Below, in pieces: positions 10,060 to 22,400 of a stretch of 64,000 bases of DNA. Each line of letters begins with the position of its first letter. The stretch's first letter is position 1. Position numbers and translations under genes: made by a program. The stretch covers positions 124,001-188,000 of the forward strand of contig CALSFV010000030.1 of the NCBI GenBank assembly GCA_943737045.1. Reading direction: 5' to 3'. Under the pieces are notes generated by a model. The model searched no databases and was not told the origin of the DNA. It worked only from the letters and a program-made list of their open reading frames with translations. This stretch comes from Parapristionchus giblindavisi. Taxonomy: Eukaryota > Nematoda > Chromadorea > Rhabditida > Diplogasteridae.

Positions 10060-12338
10060 GCGATCACAATTAGCACTCTTTGTGTTATATTTAAAAAAAA
10101 TGTTTAACAGGTCTTGCGTACAGTGGAATACACTTTGTTTCAGTTTGTGGAGAATTTTTTCGAATATGACTGTAAAGTTTGATTTTGGAACGTTGCAAAG
10201 AAAAAGACTCGCTGTCTATTTCTCAACTGTTTCAGTTCGATCTCACTCCAACAACTACTATTTTGAAATAGGAAAACAAAAATATGTCTGATTAAGTGCG
10301 CGTAAAACGGTCAAAGGCTGAAAAGAGCAAAAGTAAAAGACTGGAAAAGATAAACCGGTCGATAATTTAATTAAATAGATAAAACAAGCTCAGACTATGG
10401 ACCTTAGAGTCAGTCAATAAATTTGTATCAATACAGGAAGTATACGCAATCTCAGCGACGACAAATGGTATAGTGAGCTAATCAAAACAAGAAAGCACGA
10501 TAACCTTTATTGGCATCTTATTGGCAATAAATGTTATCGTGCTTTTTGCACCGGATGATGTTGTTGTTTATTTGCTACCTAACAAGTAAGTTGTGTTGCG
10601 GCACCGTATTAATAAAATTCATCACGATATCAATTGTCCATTATTTCTAAATTTTATTAATTTATTTTTTATTTATTTTCTCACACCACCTCTGTGATAT
10701 AATTAAGTATATCTAGGATTTGCAAACTTTTGTTCCATCGTCAATAGAACAACCGTTAGTATGTATCTTCATCTCTCCGTCTTCCTCTATCCCCCTCTTA
10801 CCAACAGTCCTAACATGATCACGTGTGTCAATGTGGTGGTTCTTTGATCAGAGCAAGAGATCGTGCAAGTGTAAGAGAGTACAGAGAAAGAGAGATAGAA
10901 AGAGACATACAGAGAGAGTACGAGAAATTATGGGCTAATTAGAGAACACAGAGACAGAGGCATGCAGATAGTGTCTCTCATCTACCCAGATATTGTTTAC
11001 ATGATCTTTTCGTCTCGGTTTCTTCCCGCCGGAATGATTTACGAAATTAGCTCTCGTCTATATCTACACTCCCACTAGTAGATTGATCGATCGATTATTT
11101 GACCGTCAATCAATCTTTCTTTGCCCGATTGTATATATTATCTCTGATGTTATCTACCCATTCATTCATTGTATTAAGATTTGCATATGATCCGTCCTTT
11201 CTGATACACTTGTTCTCTATTTGTATCTCCTTGATTTGTAGTCATCGCTTGTCTGGTCCATCTTGCCGCCTTTTTCAGTTCGTACCGTTCTAAAGTTGAT
11301 CTTTGATCTTTACCATATCCCTTGTCTCTCGTATCTATCTGGTTCTGTTTCATCATGTTCTCCTTTTCGTTACCAGTTCAAAATATGTGCTTAACCTCGC
11401 ATAACTTCTTGAGTGTTTTGGCTGTACAAAAATGAGAAAGTGACGATAAAGTACGAGAGAGTGAGGAATATTGAGAGAGTGAAGGATAGGGACGCCGAGA
11501 CTTCACGTAGATTTTACAATCGATATTATTATTCTAAATATATCTTTGTTTTGCTCCACTCATCCGACCTTTTACTGCAAGATCACGTGCTGTGTGTAAC
11601 TGCTTTTTCGCCCATATATTTCGTTCGATAGTACTTCCAACTGTCTCCGTCTACCACTTCCTATCTCTCTGTCTCTCCCAATAACATTGATTATCGATCG
11701 ATTATATTGTAGATAATCGATATTTCGTCTCTCTTTGTCCATTTGCATATTGTTCTTTGGGTTTGTCCAGCCCTTTGTACATTGTATTTTCATTTGCATT
11801 TGAGCATCATACTCCACGTGCTCTTGCCAATGTTCTATTCATTTACAGTTCTCCTCTTACACTTCTCCTCGTCCTCACATCTGTCAACCCTAATATTTGA
11901 TCTTTGATCTTTATATAATCGATTATTTGCAGTATTTGGTCGTCTATCGATTCCTTCCTCCAAGATGACTGATGACGTCTCATGGTCGTCATAGATGATG
12001 AACAATTACGACGTCTCCACATCTATATTGATGCTCCATCCTAAAAGGTATGAGCGACATTGACTGTAGAATTTCTTACTGTAGAATTTTGAATTCCTGA
12101 ATCACTAACTTGCTATTAAAATTTACTTTTGTAAGTTAAATATTCCAACTCTCTGGCACTTTGCCAAATTAATCGGAACGAACAAATAAATTCCGACTTA
12201 TATTTTTTAGAAGTCCGGAGGGTGAGCACTAAACACAGTAAGTCACCCCTAAAAAATTGCCACCCCCTCGTAGTTCTACGGTCGGCTTTCCCGCTACCGT
12301 GGCTCTTGTTGTAGCAGAGTCTGTGTGTGGTGCAGCAG
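10060..12338. other. Non-coding arm sequence
   Basis: No gene was recognised. It holds a MITE end shared with 18783-19381 and 31380-31470 (CCACAAACTG / GTTTGTGGAGAATT, 10140-10200) and a hairpin around AAGCACGATAACCTTTATTGG (10493-10545). It also has GAGAGA-rich DNA (10850-10980) and GATCTTTGATCTTT motifs at about 11295 and 11905. The frames at 11413-11817 are identical in both arms, but so is the surrounding DNA, so this is not evidence of coding. Confidence 0.55.
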
Positions 12339-12539
12339 GACGACATTTCCCAATCCACTCATGGCCCTTGCAGGCTATTCACGAACTCTCGTCGCCGAGT
12401 CTGCACGCACCGAGCTCGAGTCGGAGATTGCCGCCCTGCGACACTGCGTGGACTTCAACGAAGTTGAACTCCAATGGGTTCAGGTATACGATAGCTTCAT
12501 CTTGATTATTGATTTATAAGTTCTCCAGATAATATTGAT

Positions 12540-12660
12540 ATATGGTATTTGTGATGTATCTACCGTACTCTATTGATATACGGTAATTGTGGTGTATCTA
12601 GCGTACTCTATTGTGGTGTATCTACCGTACTCTATTGTGGTGTATCTACCGTACTCCTCA
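12540..12660 (+). repeat. 24-bp intronic tandem repeat (TACCGTA-containing)
   Basis: About three to four units of TATTGTGGTGTATCTACCGT plus ACTC occur in the intron before the GTGCTCGCC exon. The right arm has three units at 28385-28460. TACGGTA/TACCGTA words also recur through the other PAPS-synthetase introns and at 60590-61050. Confidence 0.8.
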
Positions 12661-13159
12661 GGTGCTCGCCGAGGGCTGGACCACACCACTGTACGGATTC
12701 ATGCGCGAGCGCCAGTACCTGCAGGCGCTCCACTTTGGCCAACTGCTCGACCTGAACAAAAAGTGAGTTTTGTGAGTGGTGTACTATGACGACGTTTCCC
12801 AATCCGGCTTTTGCAGATGCCTATTCCCCGGAGAAGTGGATCCGGACGCGGGCGCAGACGAGGACACCTTCCCCATGGACGGCACCATCAATCAGTCGGT
12901 GCCCATCGTACTTACTATCGATAGCGAGAAGAAGGCGGAGCTTACTGCACAGGGTACGGTACTGGGGGGGGGTACGGTAGTGATGTGGTCGGGTTACGAT
13001 ATCGTACTGTAGGGATGGGATACGGTAGTGGTTATGCCGGGTATACGGTATTGTCGTCGGTAGCCAGGGTAACGTGTATAATCAGTATAGTCAAGTATAC
13101 AGAATGGACAATTCAGTACACGATTGGTTTCTTCGAAAAAAAGCATCTAATTTCATGAA

Positions 13160-13315
13160 GCTGTTGGGTCCAATCAATTTTCTTGGGACCAATCTATTTT
13201 TCTTGGGGCCAACTTATTTTCTACGGACCAATCAATTTTCATGAGACCAATCTGTTTTCATGGGACCAATCTATTTTCTTGGGACCAATCTATTCGGTTG
13301 GGACCAATTAACCAG
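13160..13315 (+). repeat. 20-bp intronic minisatellite, about 7 units
   Basis: Unit GGGACCAATCTATTTTCTTG with variants. The right arm has about 10 units at 25838-26036, so copy number changed after the duplication. Confidence 0.88.
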
Positions 13316-13467
13316 AACAGAGCCGATTGATCTTTGCTCTTTGAACTCTCAAGTGCTGCTCTATTTATTTTAATAACAGATAGATATGATATAACATAAG
13401 TGGTTCATTTCAGGGATCCGGCCGGTATCGCTGATCTGGCGAGCGAGAGCGGCGACGCGCTCTACAC

Positions 13468-13905
13468 CAGGGCTGTGCATTTTACGTTTTACGATTTTAC
13501 GAATTTTACGATTTTACGACTTTTTTCGTAAAATTTTTACGTCGTAAAATTTTACGAAAAGTTGAAAATTTAACGAATCGAAAAATATGACAAAAAACCT
13601 GAGTAATTGGTGAAATTATTGACAAGAATTGGCGGAAAGTCAATCTTTGCAGATGTATGCATAATTTTCTACAAGTTTTTAGCGGAAATTTCTTGCTTAT
13701 CGTCTGCCCTTTGCATAAGAGAGTCGTTTATGAACATTCGCTTGTTCCATATCTTTTATCACGAAATACATTTGGGACAATTTCTTATAAATTTGGCTCA
13801 AAATGTTTTACGAAAATTTTACGAATTTTACGAATTTTACGAGAAAAAAGTCGTAAAATTACGTTTTACGAAAATTTTACGAAAAAGAGTTTACGCACAG
13901 CCCTG
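13468..13905 (+). mobile_element. hAT-like MITE in a PAPS-synthetase exon
   Basis: 438 bp starting CAGGGCTGTGC and ending GCACAGCCCTG, flanked by perfect 8-bp copies of CTCTACAC (13460-13467 and 13906-13913). Removing the element and one copy restores the codons for GDALYTHGAKV. An 8-bp duplication with CAGGG...CCCTG ends fits the hAT superfamily. The subterminal regions are arrays of TTTTACGA and its complement; no transposase is present. Confidence 0.92.
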
Positions 13906-14354
13906 CTCTACACCCACGGAGCCAAGGTGATTACGGTAGTTTTGGGCGCGTATCGATTGCGCTATCTACTCGTTACCTGGATTTGTTGGGTTACAGTGAC
14001 TTTTCTTAGGTCCTCTCGATGGCTCCTGGTCTTTCTCATCTCAACGTCGTTCCATTCCGTGTGGCTGCTTATGATAAGAAGGTAGGGTATACGGTATCCG
14101 ATCTCCTGATGTGGATCGACAAGTGACTTTAATTATCGATTAATGATGGTTTCTGTGTTTAGGTTTCTGTGCGCATGACGATGTTTGAGCCGTCGCGCAA
14201 GGAGGACTTCATCTCGGGAACCAAAATGCGTGATCTTGCCCGTAATGGAAAGACCCCGCCGGATGGATTCCTGGCGCCCGCGGCTTGGGACATTCTGGCG
14301 GTTTACTATAAAGAGGAGGCGGCAGCTGTTGCAGAGGCGCCGGCGCCTCAGTGA

Positions 14355-16000
14355 TTACGGTAGTAGCTGTATATAACGTGGTTCTCTTGATATAGGTACG
14401 GTATCTCATGAGCTAATCGATATTATGGCTTTGTTTTGTAGAGCACAATGATTGATTGTTTGTATGCGTTATGATTCCTCAATTGTCATGTTCCTCCAGA
14501 TTACTAATGTTTATATCACTAATGATTACTATATCTGTGATACTAACTTCGCCCCTATATCAATCAATATTCATTTCATCTAAATCAATAATGGCCCTGT
14601 TTCTCAGTGTATGTATATCATATTCGCAACTTGTATTGTAGCCCTCTCAGTGTATTTGAAATTTTTATGTTGCCCCACCACGTATTTCATATGATCATAT
14701 CAATCTTTCCAATGCAACCCCAATTGACTTACCCCGCTAAGCCCCGCCCATTTTCCCTGATCCCCTGATTTCCACTACTGTACAATGTATTCCTCTGTTT
14801 ATTAACTGTAAATATATATGGTACGATGAACTTATCAAGTACAGAACCATTGCGGATGCAATCTCGGTATATATTTTGTTTTATTTACGCCCAAGAGCGC
14901 AACAGGAACATTTTCAATATGGAAGTGGATGAAATGATACAAACGATTCTCATAAATATAGGTATTTAACAGTCGAACATAACAGAACATAAATTGAACA
15001 AGCGATGAGAGTTCTTCATGGTGCACCATGCATTAATTTTTTGGCAATTTTTTCCGCACGATTAAGTATTCTTTATGGATTAGCTTCTCACAGTCTATAT
15101 TTTAATTATTATGATCCGAGAAAAAAACGGAAGTAGAATTGATTCATTTATGCACAGAAAGAGGATGTAATGCATAATGAGGCGTAGTGATATGTACATA
15201 TATATTTGACACGATAAGTACATGGCTGTGCAGAAAGTCTTTTTATTGTGATGCATGATGTTAAAGAAAAAAGGTAAAGTTATACCAAAAAGTTAAGTCA
15301 CAGCTAGGCCAGTGATAAGTCTAAAAATGCCCATAGTATTGATTCCAAGATAGGAAGTGATTCCGTCTTTGTGCTAGATCAGTGGCAGAGTGGCCAGATG
15401 ATCAGACGAGATCGATGGGCAGAGACGCAAAGAGTCATCGCGCGCGCTCCTAACTTGAATTGCCACCACTGTTGAGACGGGTGGCCGGGCGGGAACAACA
15501 TCACTGAAAAAAATTACAAATTTTAAAAATATTAATTTTGATAAAACAAAGATGCTATTTGGTTCTAATAATTCTCTTGGCACAGATTTCGTATGCAAAA
15601 GTAGAAATATATGCAAAGCAAAGCCAGAACTTAATTTTGTTGATCAAGCTGTATGATGCTCAAATCTTATGATAACATTCTAATTGACAGTAATAAATTA
15701 ACTACACTATGTGAGGAAAAATTAGAATGTCTAATTAAGCTACTGAAATACATAAAAAGCTAGGGAAATTTACATGTGCATGAAAGATCGATTTTTTTTT
15801 GAAAAAAAATAATTATTTTTTGTGCTGTTTTCAATTGATGCTTAAATAATAGCATTATGATCATAATAGATTTTATAACTACAGAAATCCTTATCTTTGT
15901 TAGATCTCAGTGACGGTATACTTATAATTTCTAATATTACGGTTAGTTGTTCAATCTGTATTATTTTCTTTAGACCATTAACTTTATACCATTTTGACTA
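14355..16000. other. Non-coding arm sequence downstream of PAPS copy
   Basis: No gene seen. AT-rich DNA mirrored at 23150-24780. A GC-rich patch (15440-15500: GGTGGCCGGGCGGGAAC) is conserved between arms but has no recognisable frame. At 15265-15325 there is a fragment of the GCTAGGCCAGTGATAA repeat also seen near 56935 and 59905. Confidence 0.5.
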
Positions 16001-16010
16001 CACGTATTAA

Positions 16011-16123
16011 AGGGAGCGTAACCTCACTCAATGATCTCTTCGACGCGCAATGCTCTCTCGTTGTTAGAGAACAGAAAAATAGTGTGCGCAATGAAGAGAC
16101 CATTGAGTGAGGTAACGCTCCCT
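16011..16123 (+). mobile_element. TTAA-flanked MITE present only in the left arm
   Basis: 113 bp, AGGGAGCGTAACCTC ... GAGGTAACGCTCCCT, between TTAA copies at 16007-16010 and 16124-16127. The matching right-arm site (about 23130) reads as an uninterrupted CGTATTAAAATGCAC-equivalent, so this is a filled/empty pair. A second copy is at 45055-45154 and a fragment at 58190-58233. Confidence 0.92.
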
Positions 16124-16599
16124 TTAAAATGCACTTTTAAGTATCTTTTATGTGTACTTTGGAATACTGTAGTAATAAACCTAACTGTATTCTTCATAGT
16201 ATCTCTAAAGTATGCAATGTTTGCCAGCTTTATCTTGTATTTAGTTATTTTTATTTATCGTACACCACAAGGGTGTTCATGCATAAAATGTTCCAATGCA
16301 AATGCATTACTTGGATTAACGTTTAAGTATTTTCACTTTTTGTAGTTTTGTATGGATATCTTTACAATTTTACCATAATACAGTAAAAAATAAATAATCA
16401 TCTGCTACGGTTTCTGTCCTTCCATGAATAAATATTAAAAGGTATTGAGAACAAATATTACTACGAAAAGCTGCATGCAATATGTTTATGGTAATTTTGG
16501 AATTAAATTTAGTTTGTACTTATATAACGATAAGTAGCTCCGCCCATTTCTGATTAATCTACTACTAATATACTGATTCTGACTCCGCCCATTTAACTT

Positions 16600-17530
16600 C
16601 GCGGGCTTGGACACCTCTTGCAAACTACAATCCCCAAATTATTTATTCATTTCGGAAAGCTGACTACGAGCGAAGTCTTCGAAGAGATGCTCGTCGCACT
16701 CCAACGTTGTCATCCACCTTCTGACGTACGTCAAGCAGATTCGCCCCCTCACGACAAAGATCAAAGATCAAATCATGACGATTTCGTCATCGATTAAACG
16801 ACCATTTGGTCACTGTAATGAAAACTTATCATAGACAGACATTTTTCTAATTAAGAATAGTAAAATACGCAAAAGTACCTGTGTCGAATGGCAAGTCCTT
16901 AATCCTGTGGCGCGAACATGACGTCGTATCGATGATGCCTCCAGAAACCGACAGAGTAGTTCGTCAACGACGCTGATGACAATCATCGATGGCCTTGATC
17001 GAGCATGACGAAGAAATAATGATTCTGCCTGCAAAAGGAGAGAATATTATGGATTCAAATATTTTACATTTGACAACGATATCATATTTCCACTCTTTGG
17101 TAGAAAACAACGAGAGCAGCAATGAACTTTGAACTTTGAACTTAATTTCCACGTGAAAGCTTTCATGAACGATGGCAAACCTTCAAAGTCTACGAACGTG
17201 AAGTCGCTAGAGGAGACATACATGATTTTCGGCAGAGTCAAACAATACCAAATAGTGATGTCACGTTCATCGACAAAGAATCATGGATACCTGTGCAGCA
17301 ATAGACGCCGATCCATTAGAGATTGAAGTCGCCCTTCCTCGGCCATCACATCAAGAATACAGAGTCCGTATCCATGAATGGTGGTTAACCGTTTGCTGGC
17401 AAACGTGACGTCATAACAATAAGCGGAGGCGTTTTCCAGAGATCTTCCCCTACGCTTGTGACGTCACGTATGCCGGCAAATAGTTCGAGTCGTTCGTACA
17501 AGTGGTTGATCATCCTTCATGGACAACGAA
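16600..17530 (-). pseudogene. Unrecognised gene, possibly AAA+ ATPase like, left copy
   Basis: Minus-strand blocks bounded by splice signals occur in this order: GIRDVTSVGEDLWKTPPLIV (about 17480-17410); HGYGLCILDVMAEEGRLQSL (about 17370-17300); SDFTFVDFEGLPSFMKAFTW (about 17210-17150); and CAG|AESLFLRHARSRPSMIVISV then VDELLCRFLEASSIRRH up to STQ|GTACTT (about 17028-16878). The last block resembles the helix and Walker B region of AAA+ proteins (AR-x-x-PS-hydrophobic-VDEL), and the order could fit the D1-D2 junction of a PEX1/PEX6-type ATPase. That is weak inference. The first exon's start codon lies beyond the arm boundary, so this copy has no start. Confidence 0.35.
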
Positions 17531-18782
17531 ACGCCTGCAGGATCTGAAGTGAACTAGAAATGAAATGAGGACGAAAAAAACATTTAAAGATCACAAGAAG
17601 GTCGGAGTAAAGATCAAAGATCAGCTATCTCTCAATCGATTTCATGTAATGTGTCTATCCCTCGTAATCAGGGATCACTGATGTTGTTTATAAAATTCAC
17701 TCTGACAATGAGATAGATCACTAAGGATGATAGGTGATGACGGAGACGTTCTAATTGTTAATGTTTATCAACTATCTATCTCTCTATCTTCATCTCTATC
17801 CAAAAAATATCGATTGATCTTTCCAATGTGTATGCATCGACTCTTGCACCAAAGTACCAACCAATACGGAAAACCTACAACATATTCATGGTATACTCAG
17901 TGTGACCTTGCTAATTGACATTAGGAGAGGATTATGGTAAGAGAACCACGGGCTACAGTAAGAAAGACGTCTACGGTAGAGGTTAGGGGAGCTAATACAC
18001 GATACTGATAATATGCTAAACTATCCACGCATACCCAGCCGTACATGGAGTAAACCCGGTGAGCCGTTTAAATTGCTCGCTACCGGGAGAACCCCACGAA
18101 CGGACATTCCGGGCTGCGGAACCGTAAGAGAGAGGGCAAGAACCGCGATACGACACGATGGGGACATGGCACGAACGACAAAACCTTGACGCATATTCAT
18201 AAAGTCAAGCAGCGGTCACATTTTATCACGCCTGGTTCGTTGTTAACTAACTAACTATCTAACTAAGTAAATAACTAACTAAATAAGTAACGAGAATTAG
18301 AACTAATCAATATACAGACAATCGATCGCGAATAATAGTGATCTACCAAAAAGCCACGTCAATATGTACGCTAACAGAGGAAGAGACGACACGAGAAGAC
18401 AAGGCTGACAATGCTAACCACTCGATAAGAAGTTCTAGAAGGAACCAGTGAGTGATCTACCCTATTACTGTTATCGACTAACCGAGTTCACGTGTACTGA
18501 GCGTGAAATAGGCGATATTTGAGAAAGAATACTCTGGTGATCAACAAAACACAATCGACAGCCCTACACTACAGTGAGACAGATTGCGGAAAGTAAAGTA
18601 AGATACTACAGTAAAACAGAGGGCGGTAGATACCGTAAGGGACTACAGTAAGACAGCGGATGCGATAGATAGAAGATATGGAGCAAGCACAGTAACAAAA
18701 AGATCGATACGGAAATGTGGGGTGGGATACGGTACCTCAGAGACGTGTCCTTGGGTAGATGAATGGCAAGGCCGCATGTAGA
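17531..18782. other. Inner left arm, near-identical to right arm
   Basis: No certain gene. It contains a GC-rich stretch (18045-18180), a TAAC/TAAG tetranucleotide run (18240-18290) and TACAGTAAGA/CTACGGTA words (18560-18740). The mirror 20611-21790 appears nearly base-for-base the same. Read in the opposite sense, 18782-18740 encodes the 3' part of the exon that starts at 20578. Confidence 0.55.
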
Positions 18783-19381
18783 CTTTTTTTTCCGGTTTGT
18801 GGAGAATTGTTTCGAATATGACTATAAAGCTTGACTATAGACTATAGACTATCAATCAAAATTCAATTTCCCAGTTAAAAAAAGGTGTTTTAAATCCCAA
18901 ACAGCCGCAACATACGATATCAGCTGCTCTATTGGAGAAACTCGAGCGTATAGTAAAAGAGTATAGTAATAGAGATGCCGTGATGGAATCGATAGATGAC
19001 CTTCGCGAATAATAAGATAGCGATATCGATTTGGGGTATTTTACTCACGATGATTTCACGGTTAGAACAAGTTAGAAGAAGGTAGATTTGATTATGAAGA
19101 GGCGACACTGAATTTTGAACTTCAGAGAGAAAACGAAACAGACAGAAATTCTCTATTCAAAAGTTGCAAAAATAGTAGAAAAAACAGAGAAAACTATACC
19201 TAGTACTTCTGCGATCAAAATAAAATCGACTGATCAATTTCAACACGCTATCCATTCTCTTGGATCTAGATCCCATCGCTCTCCTCCAGAATCTCTCCCT
19301 CTCCCTTTCCATCTCCTCTGTAATCTCATTCAAGCTTTATAGTCATATTCGAAACAATTCTCCACAAACCGGAAAAAAAAG
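18783..19381 (+). mobile_element. 600-bp foldback element
   Basis: The ends are inverted copies of about 47 bp (CTTTTTTTTCCGGTTTGTGG / CCACAAACCGGAAAAAAAAG, including GAATATGACTATAAAGC). The same end sequence occurs singly at 10140-10200 and 31395-31460. It sits exactly at the inner edge of the left arm. No transposase frame was seen. Confidence 0.75.
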
Positions 19382-19478
19382 TGAACTCCACAGTACACAA
19401 GACCTGTTAATTGTTACATTTAACATTTTTTGTTAAAAATAACAGAAACGTGTTAATTGAGTTGGAACTCATCGTTTA

Positions 19479-19523
<45 letters not shown>

Positions 19524-20610
19524 TCATTGGTTAAATCTACAAAGAGTGATCATTGAACTGGGAAACTTGACATTTGATTTTTTGTAAATGTTTGATTTCT
19601 AATCTTCGCATATTGTCCTCTGATCTTCACTTGATCTTTGATCGATTTAATTTGATCCTGGATCTCTGATTTTCTTGAACCTAATGGATAAGAGTGATCT
19701 GAGCATCATCAGGGAAAGGGAGAGGAAGAGATTCTGGAGGGAGAGGGAGAGATTTTAGAGTGAGATGGAGAGAAAGGTAGAGGGAGTGATTCTAGAGGGA
19801 GAGGGAGAGGTTGAGTATCAAGCGGGGATAGAAATGAATGGATCAAACGCTAGAGATATTCGATAGATGTAGTAGCTTCACGTCTTCTCTCTGACTCTCT
19901 TGGCGCTCTCTTCAATCTCCACACTCTCTCACTCTGACTGGGTCCCGGGCTAATTTAAAAATCCCCGCTCTGAGAATGCTCTCTCGCTTTCTTTGTATGC
20001 AAGACAGCCTTGTCAGAGCGGAGAGTAAGATTAGCTCGGGTTATGGCTTTAGAAATGTTCAAAAGCGTAGATAAGTGTGTAAAAAATTCCCTTCATTTTG
20101 ATTGCATTTTGAACTCAGCCGCCATTCGAAAATCCCCCTTCTAATTCGTTATGTTGTTCGTTCCAATACTGCCAGTCTGACAATGAGTTTACAGAGGAAG
20201 AGAACGAGAGATGAAAGGAAAGTGAGAGAGAACAGAGAAGAAAGACCCATCACAATCAATCAATCAGTCAATCAATGATCGACTCTAGACAGTAGATCAC
20301 TTGACTCGACTCAATCCTGTTCGATATCTGACAATGAGTGCACGTGCACTCAGTTGGACTACTCTAGGAACAGGGCAGATCTCTCCTTGCATTCCTTCTA
20401 GAACATCAAGATCGATCGCGTGAGCGCGCGTGCGCGCTCCTTGGGAATGTGCATATAAGGCGATATGATCACTCTGATGGTCATTTATCGTCTCATCCCA
20501 TCGGCTCTTCAACGGATCTATCCGTCCCTCTCCATCCGCCCCCGTCTCTGTCTCTCATCGGCTCTGCCCCAACTACGATGAACCGCCTCGATGTCTCTCA
20601 ACTGCTCTCA
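18783..20610. other. Unpaired spacer of the giant inverted duplication
   Basis: It holds a 600-bp foldback (18783-19381), an (AAT)n tract (about 19480-19522), GAGAGGGA-rich DNA (19700-19830), a short element with CCCGGGCTAATTT / GATTAGCTCGGG ends (19940-20040) and (TCAA)n-like DNA (20255-20280). The only coding-like piece is the start of an exon at 20578. Confidence 0.6.
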
Positions 20611-22400
20611 TCTACATGCGGCCTTGCCATTCATCTACCCAAGGACACGTCTCTGAGGTACCGTATCCCACCCCACATTTCCGTATCGATCTTTTTGTTA
20701 CTGTGCTTGCTCCATATCTTCTATCTATCGCATCCGCTGTCTTACTGTAGTCCCTTACGGTATCTACCGCCCTCTGTTTTACTGTAGTATCTTACTTTAC
20801 TTTCCGCAATCTGTCTCACTGTAGTGTAGGGCTGTCGATTGTGTTTTGTTGATCACCAGAGTATTCTTTCTCAAATATCGCCTATTTCACGCTCAGTACA
20901 CGTGAACTCGGTTAGTCGATAACAGTAATAGGGTAGATCACTCACTGGTTCCTTCTAGAACTTCTTATCGAGTGGTTAGCATTGTCAGCCTTGTCTTCTC
21001 GTGTCGTCTCTTCCTCTGTTAGCGTACATATTGACGTGGCTTTTTGGTAGATCACTATTATTCGCGATCGATTGTCTGTATATTGATTAGTTCTAATTCT
21101 CGTTACTTATTTAGTTAGTTATTTACTTAGTTAGATAGTTAGTTAGTTAACAACGAACCAGGCGTGATAAAATGTGACCGCTGCTTGACTTTATGAATAT
21201 GCGTCAAGGTTTTGTCGTTCGTGCCATGTCCCCATCGTGTCGTATCGCGGTTCTTGCCCTCTCTCTTACGGTTCCGCAGCCCGGAATGTCCGTTCGTGGG
21301 GTTCTCCCGGTAGCGAGCAATTTAAACGGCTCACCGGGTTTACTCCATGTACGGCTGGGTATGCGTGGATAGTTTAGCATATTATCAGTATCGTGTATTA
21401 GCTCCCCTAACCTCTACCGTAGACGTCTTTCTTACTGTAGCCCGTGGTTCTCTTACCATAATCCTCTCCTAATGTCAATTAGCAAGGTCACACTGAGTAT
21501 ACCATGAATATGTTGTAGGTTTTCCGTATTGGTTGGTACTTTGGTGCAAGAGTCGATGCATACACATTGGAAAGATCAATCGATATTTTTTGGATAGAGA
21601 TGAAGATAGAGAGATAGATAGTTGATAAACATTAACAATTAGAACGTCTCCGTCATCACCTATCATCCTTAGTGATCTATCTCATTGTCAGAGTGAATTT
21701 TATAAACAACATCAGTGATCCCTGATTACGAGGGATAGACACATTACATGAAATCGATTGAGAGATAGCTGATCTTTGATCTTTACTAAGACCTTCTTGT
21801 GATCTTTTAAATGTTTTTTCGTCCTCATTTCATTTCTAGTTCACTTCAGATCCTGCAGGCGTTTCGTTGTCCATGAAGGATGATCAACCACTTGTACGAA
21901 CGACTCGAACTATTTGCCGGCATACGTGACGTCTCAAGCGACTTCACGTTCGTAGACTTTGAAGGTTTAGCAACGTTGATGAAAGCTTTCACGGGGAAAC
22001 TCAGTTCACTGCTGCTCTCGTTGTTTTCTACCAAAAAGTGGAAATATGATATCGTTGTCAAATGTAAAATATTTGAATCCATAATATTCTCTCCTTTTGC
22101 AGGCAGAATCATTGTTTCTTCGTCATGCTCGATCAAGGCCATCGATGATTTTCATCAGCGTCGTTGACGAGCTACTTTGACGTTGTTGATGCGCCACTCT
22201 GACGTTGTTGATGCGCCACTCTGACGTTGTTGATGCGCCACTCTGACGTTGTTGATGCGCCTCTCTGACGTTGTTGATGCACCACTCTGATGTCGTTGAC
22301 GAGCTACTCTGACGGTTTCTGGAGGCATCATCGATACGACGTCATGTTCGCGCCACAGGATTAAGGACTTGCCATTCGACACAGGTACTTTTGCTTATTA
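20578..22400 (+). pseudogene. Unrecognised, possibly AAA+ like gene, right copy
   Basis: A plausible first exon begins with ATG at 20578 (MNRLDVSQLLSSTCGLAIHL then PKDTSLR and a GTACCGT donor). The arm boundary at 20611 falls inside this exon. Later blocks: after CAG at about 21278, PGMSVRGVLPVASNLNGSPG; 21880-22050, NHLYERLELFAGIRDVSSD then FTFVDFEGLATLMKAFTGK; about 22105, CAG|AESLFLRHARSRPSMIFISV then VDELL and an immediate TGA. That stop is created by an expanded 22-bp minisatellite. About 240 bp of exon sequence present in the left copy (17212-17470) is missing here. Family assignment is weak; the gene is broken. Confidence 0.35.
22164..22316 (+). repeat. 22-bp exonic minisatellite expanded only in the right arm
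   Basis: Six extra units of CTCTGACGTTGTTGATGCGCCA and variants (132 bp) lie between two GAGCTACT copies. The left arm has a single unit at about 16948-16970. The expansion is a multiple of three but brings in TGA. Confidence 0.9.

Larger units (their letters stand above)
12362..14354 (+). pseudogene. PAPS synthetase, ATP-sulfurylase part, left-arm copy
   Basis: The family makes PAPS from ATP and sulfate; this is the C-terminal ATP-sulfurylase half. Exons read: a linker ending ELQWVQ (to 12483), 12662-12762 ([19 protein letters not shown]), 12817-12953 ([12 protein letters not shown] ... [14 protein letters not shown]), one starting DPAGIADL at about 13416, 14010-14081 (VLSMAPGLSHLNVVPFRVA) and 14163-14354 (ISGTKMRDLARNGKTPPDGF ... 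stop). These match conserved animal PAPSS blocks. The defects are: no APS-kinase half upstream; an apparent 1-nt deletion at about 12388 (IHELF frame lost); the central catalytic exons including HNGH missing at about 13093; a 438-bp MITE inside the DPAG exon; and EDFISGT where the right copy keeps EDFEFISGT. It is almost certainly non-functional. Confidence 0.88.
7673..18782 (+). repeat. Left arm of the giant inverted duplication
   Basis: Its reverse complement is found, in order, in 20611-35503. Anchors: 8804-9034 pairs with 33589-33819, 11413-11817 with 29035-29439, 13657-14085 with 25059-25487, 17727-17918 with 21475-21666, and 18712-18782 with 20611-20681. The outer end is at ATGAAGGCGAAGTG (about 7673). 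The left arm is 11.1 kb against 14.9 kb on the right; the difference is explained mainly by three right-only MITEs and a 1.84-kb segment missing here at about 13093. Confidence 0.96.

Noticed and set aside
11413..11817. Identical open frames in both arms (72 and 81 residues)
   Set aside because: The whole surrounding DNA is equally identical, both strands are open in overlapping fashion, and the composition is not protein-like.
12776..13012. Alternative start giving a 78-residue protein
   Set aside because: It is the PAPS-synthetase [11 protein letters not shown] exon read through its flanking introns.
13607..14085. 107- and 142-residue frames across the MITE
   Set aside because: They run through the hAT-like MITE and into an intron; the real PAPS-synthetase frame is interrupted there.
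22155..22382. Arg/Ser repeat protein on the minus strand
   Set aside because: It is the antisense of the 22-bp minisatellite and the AAA-like exon.
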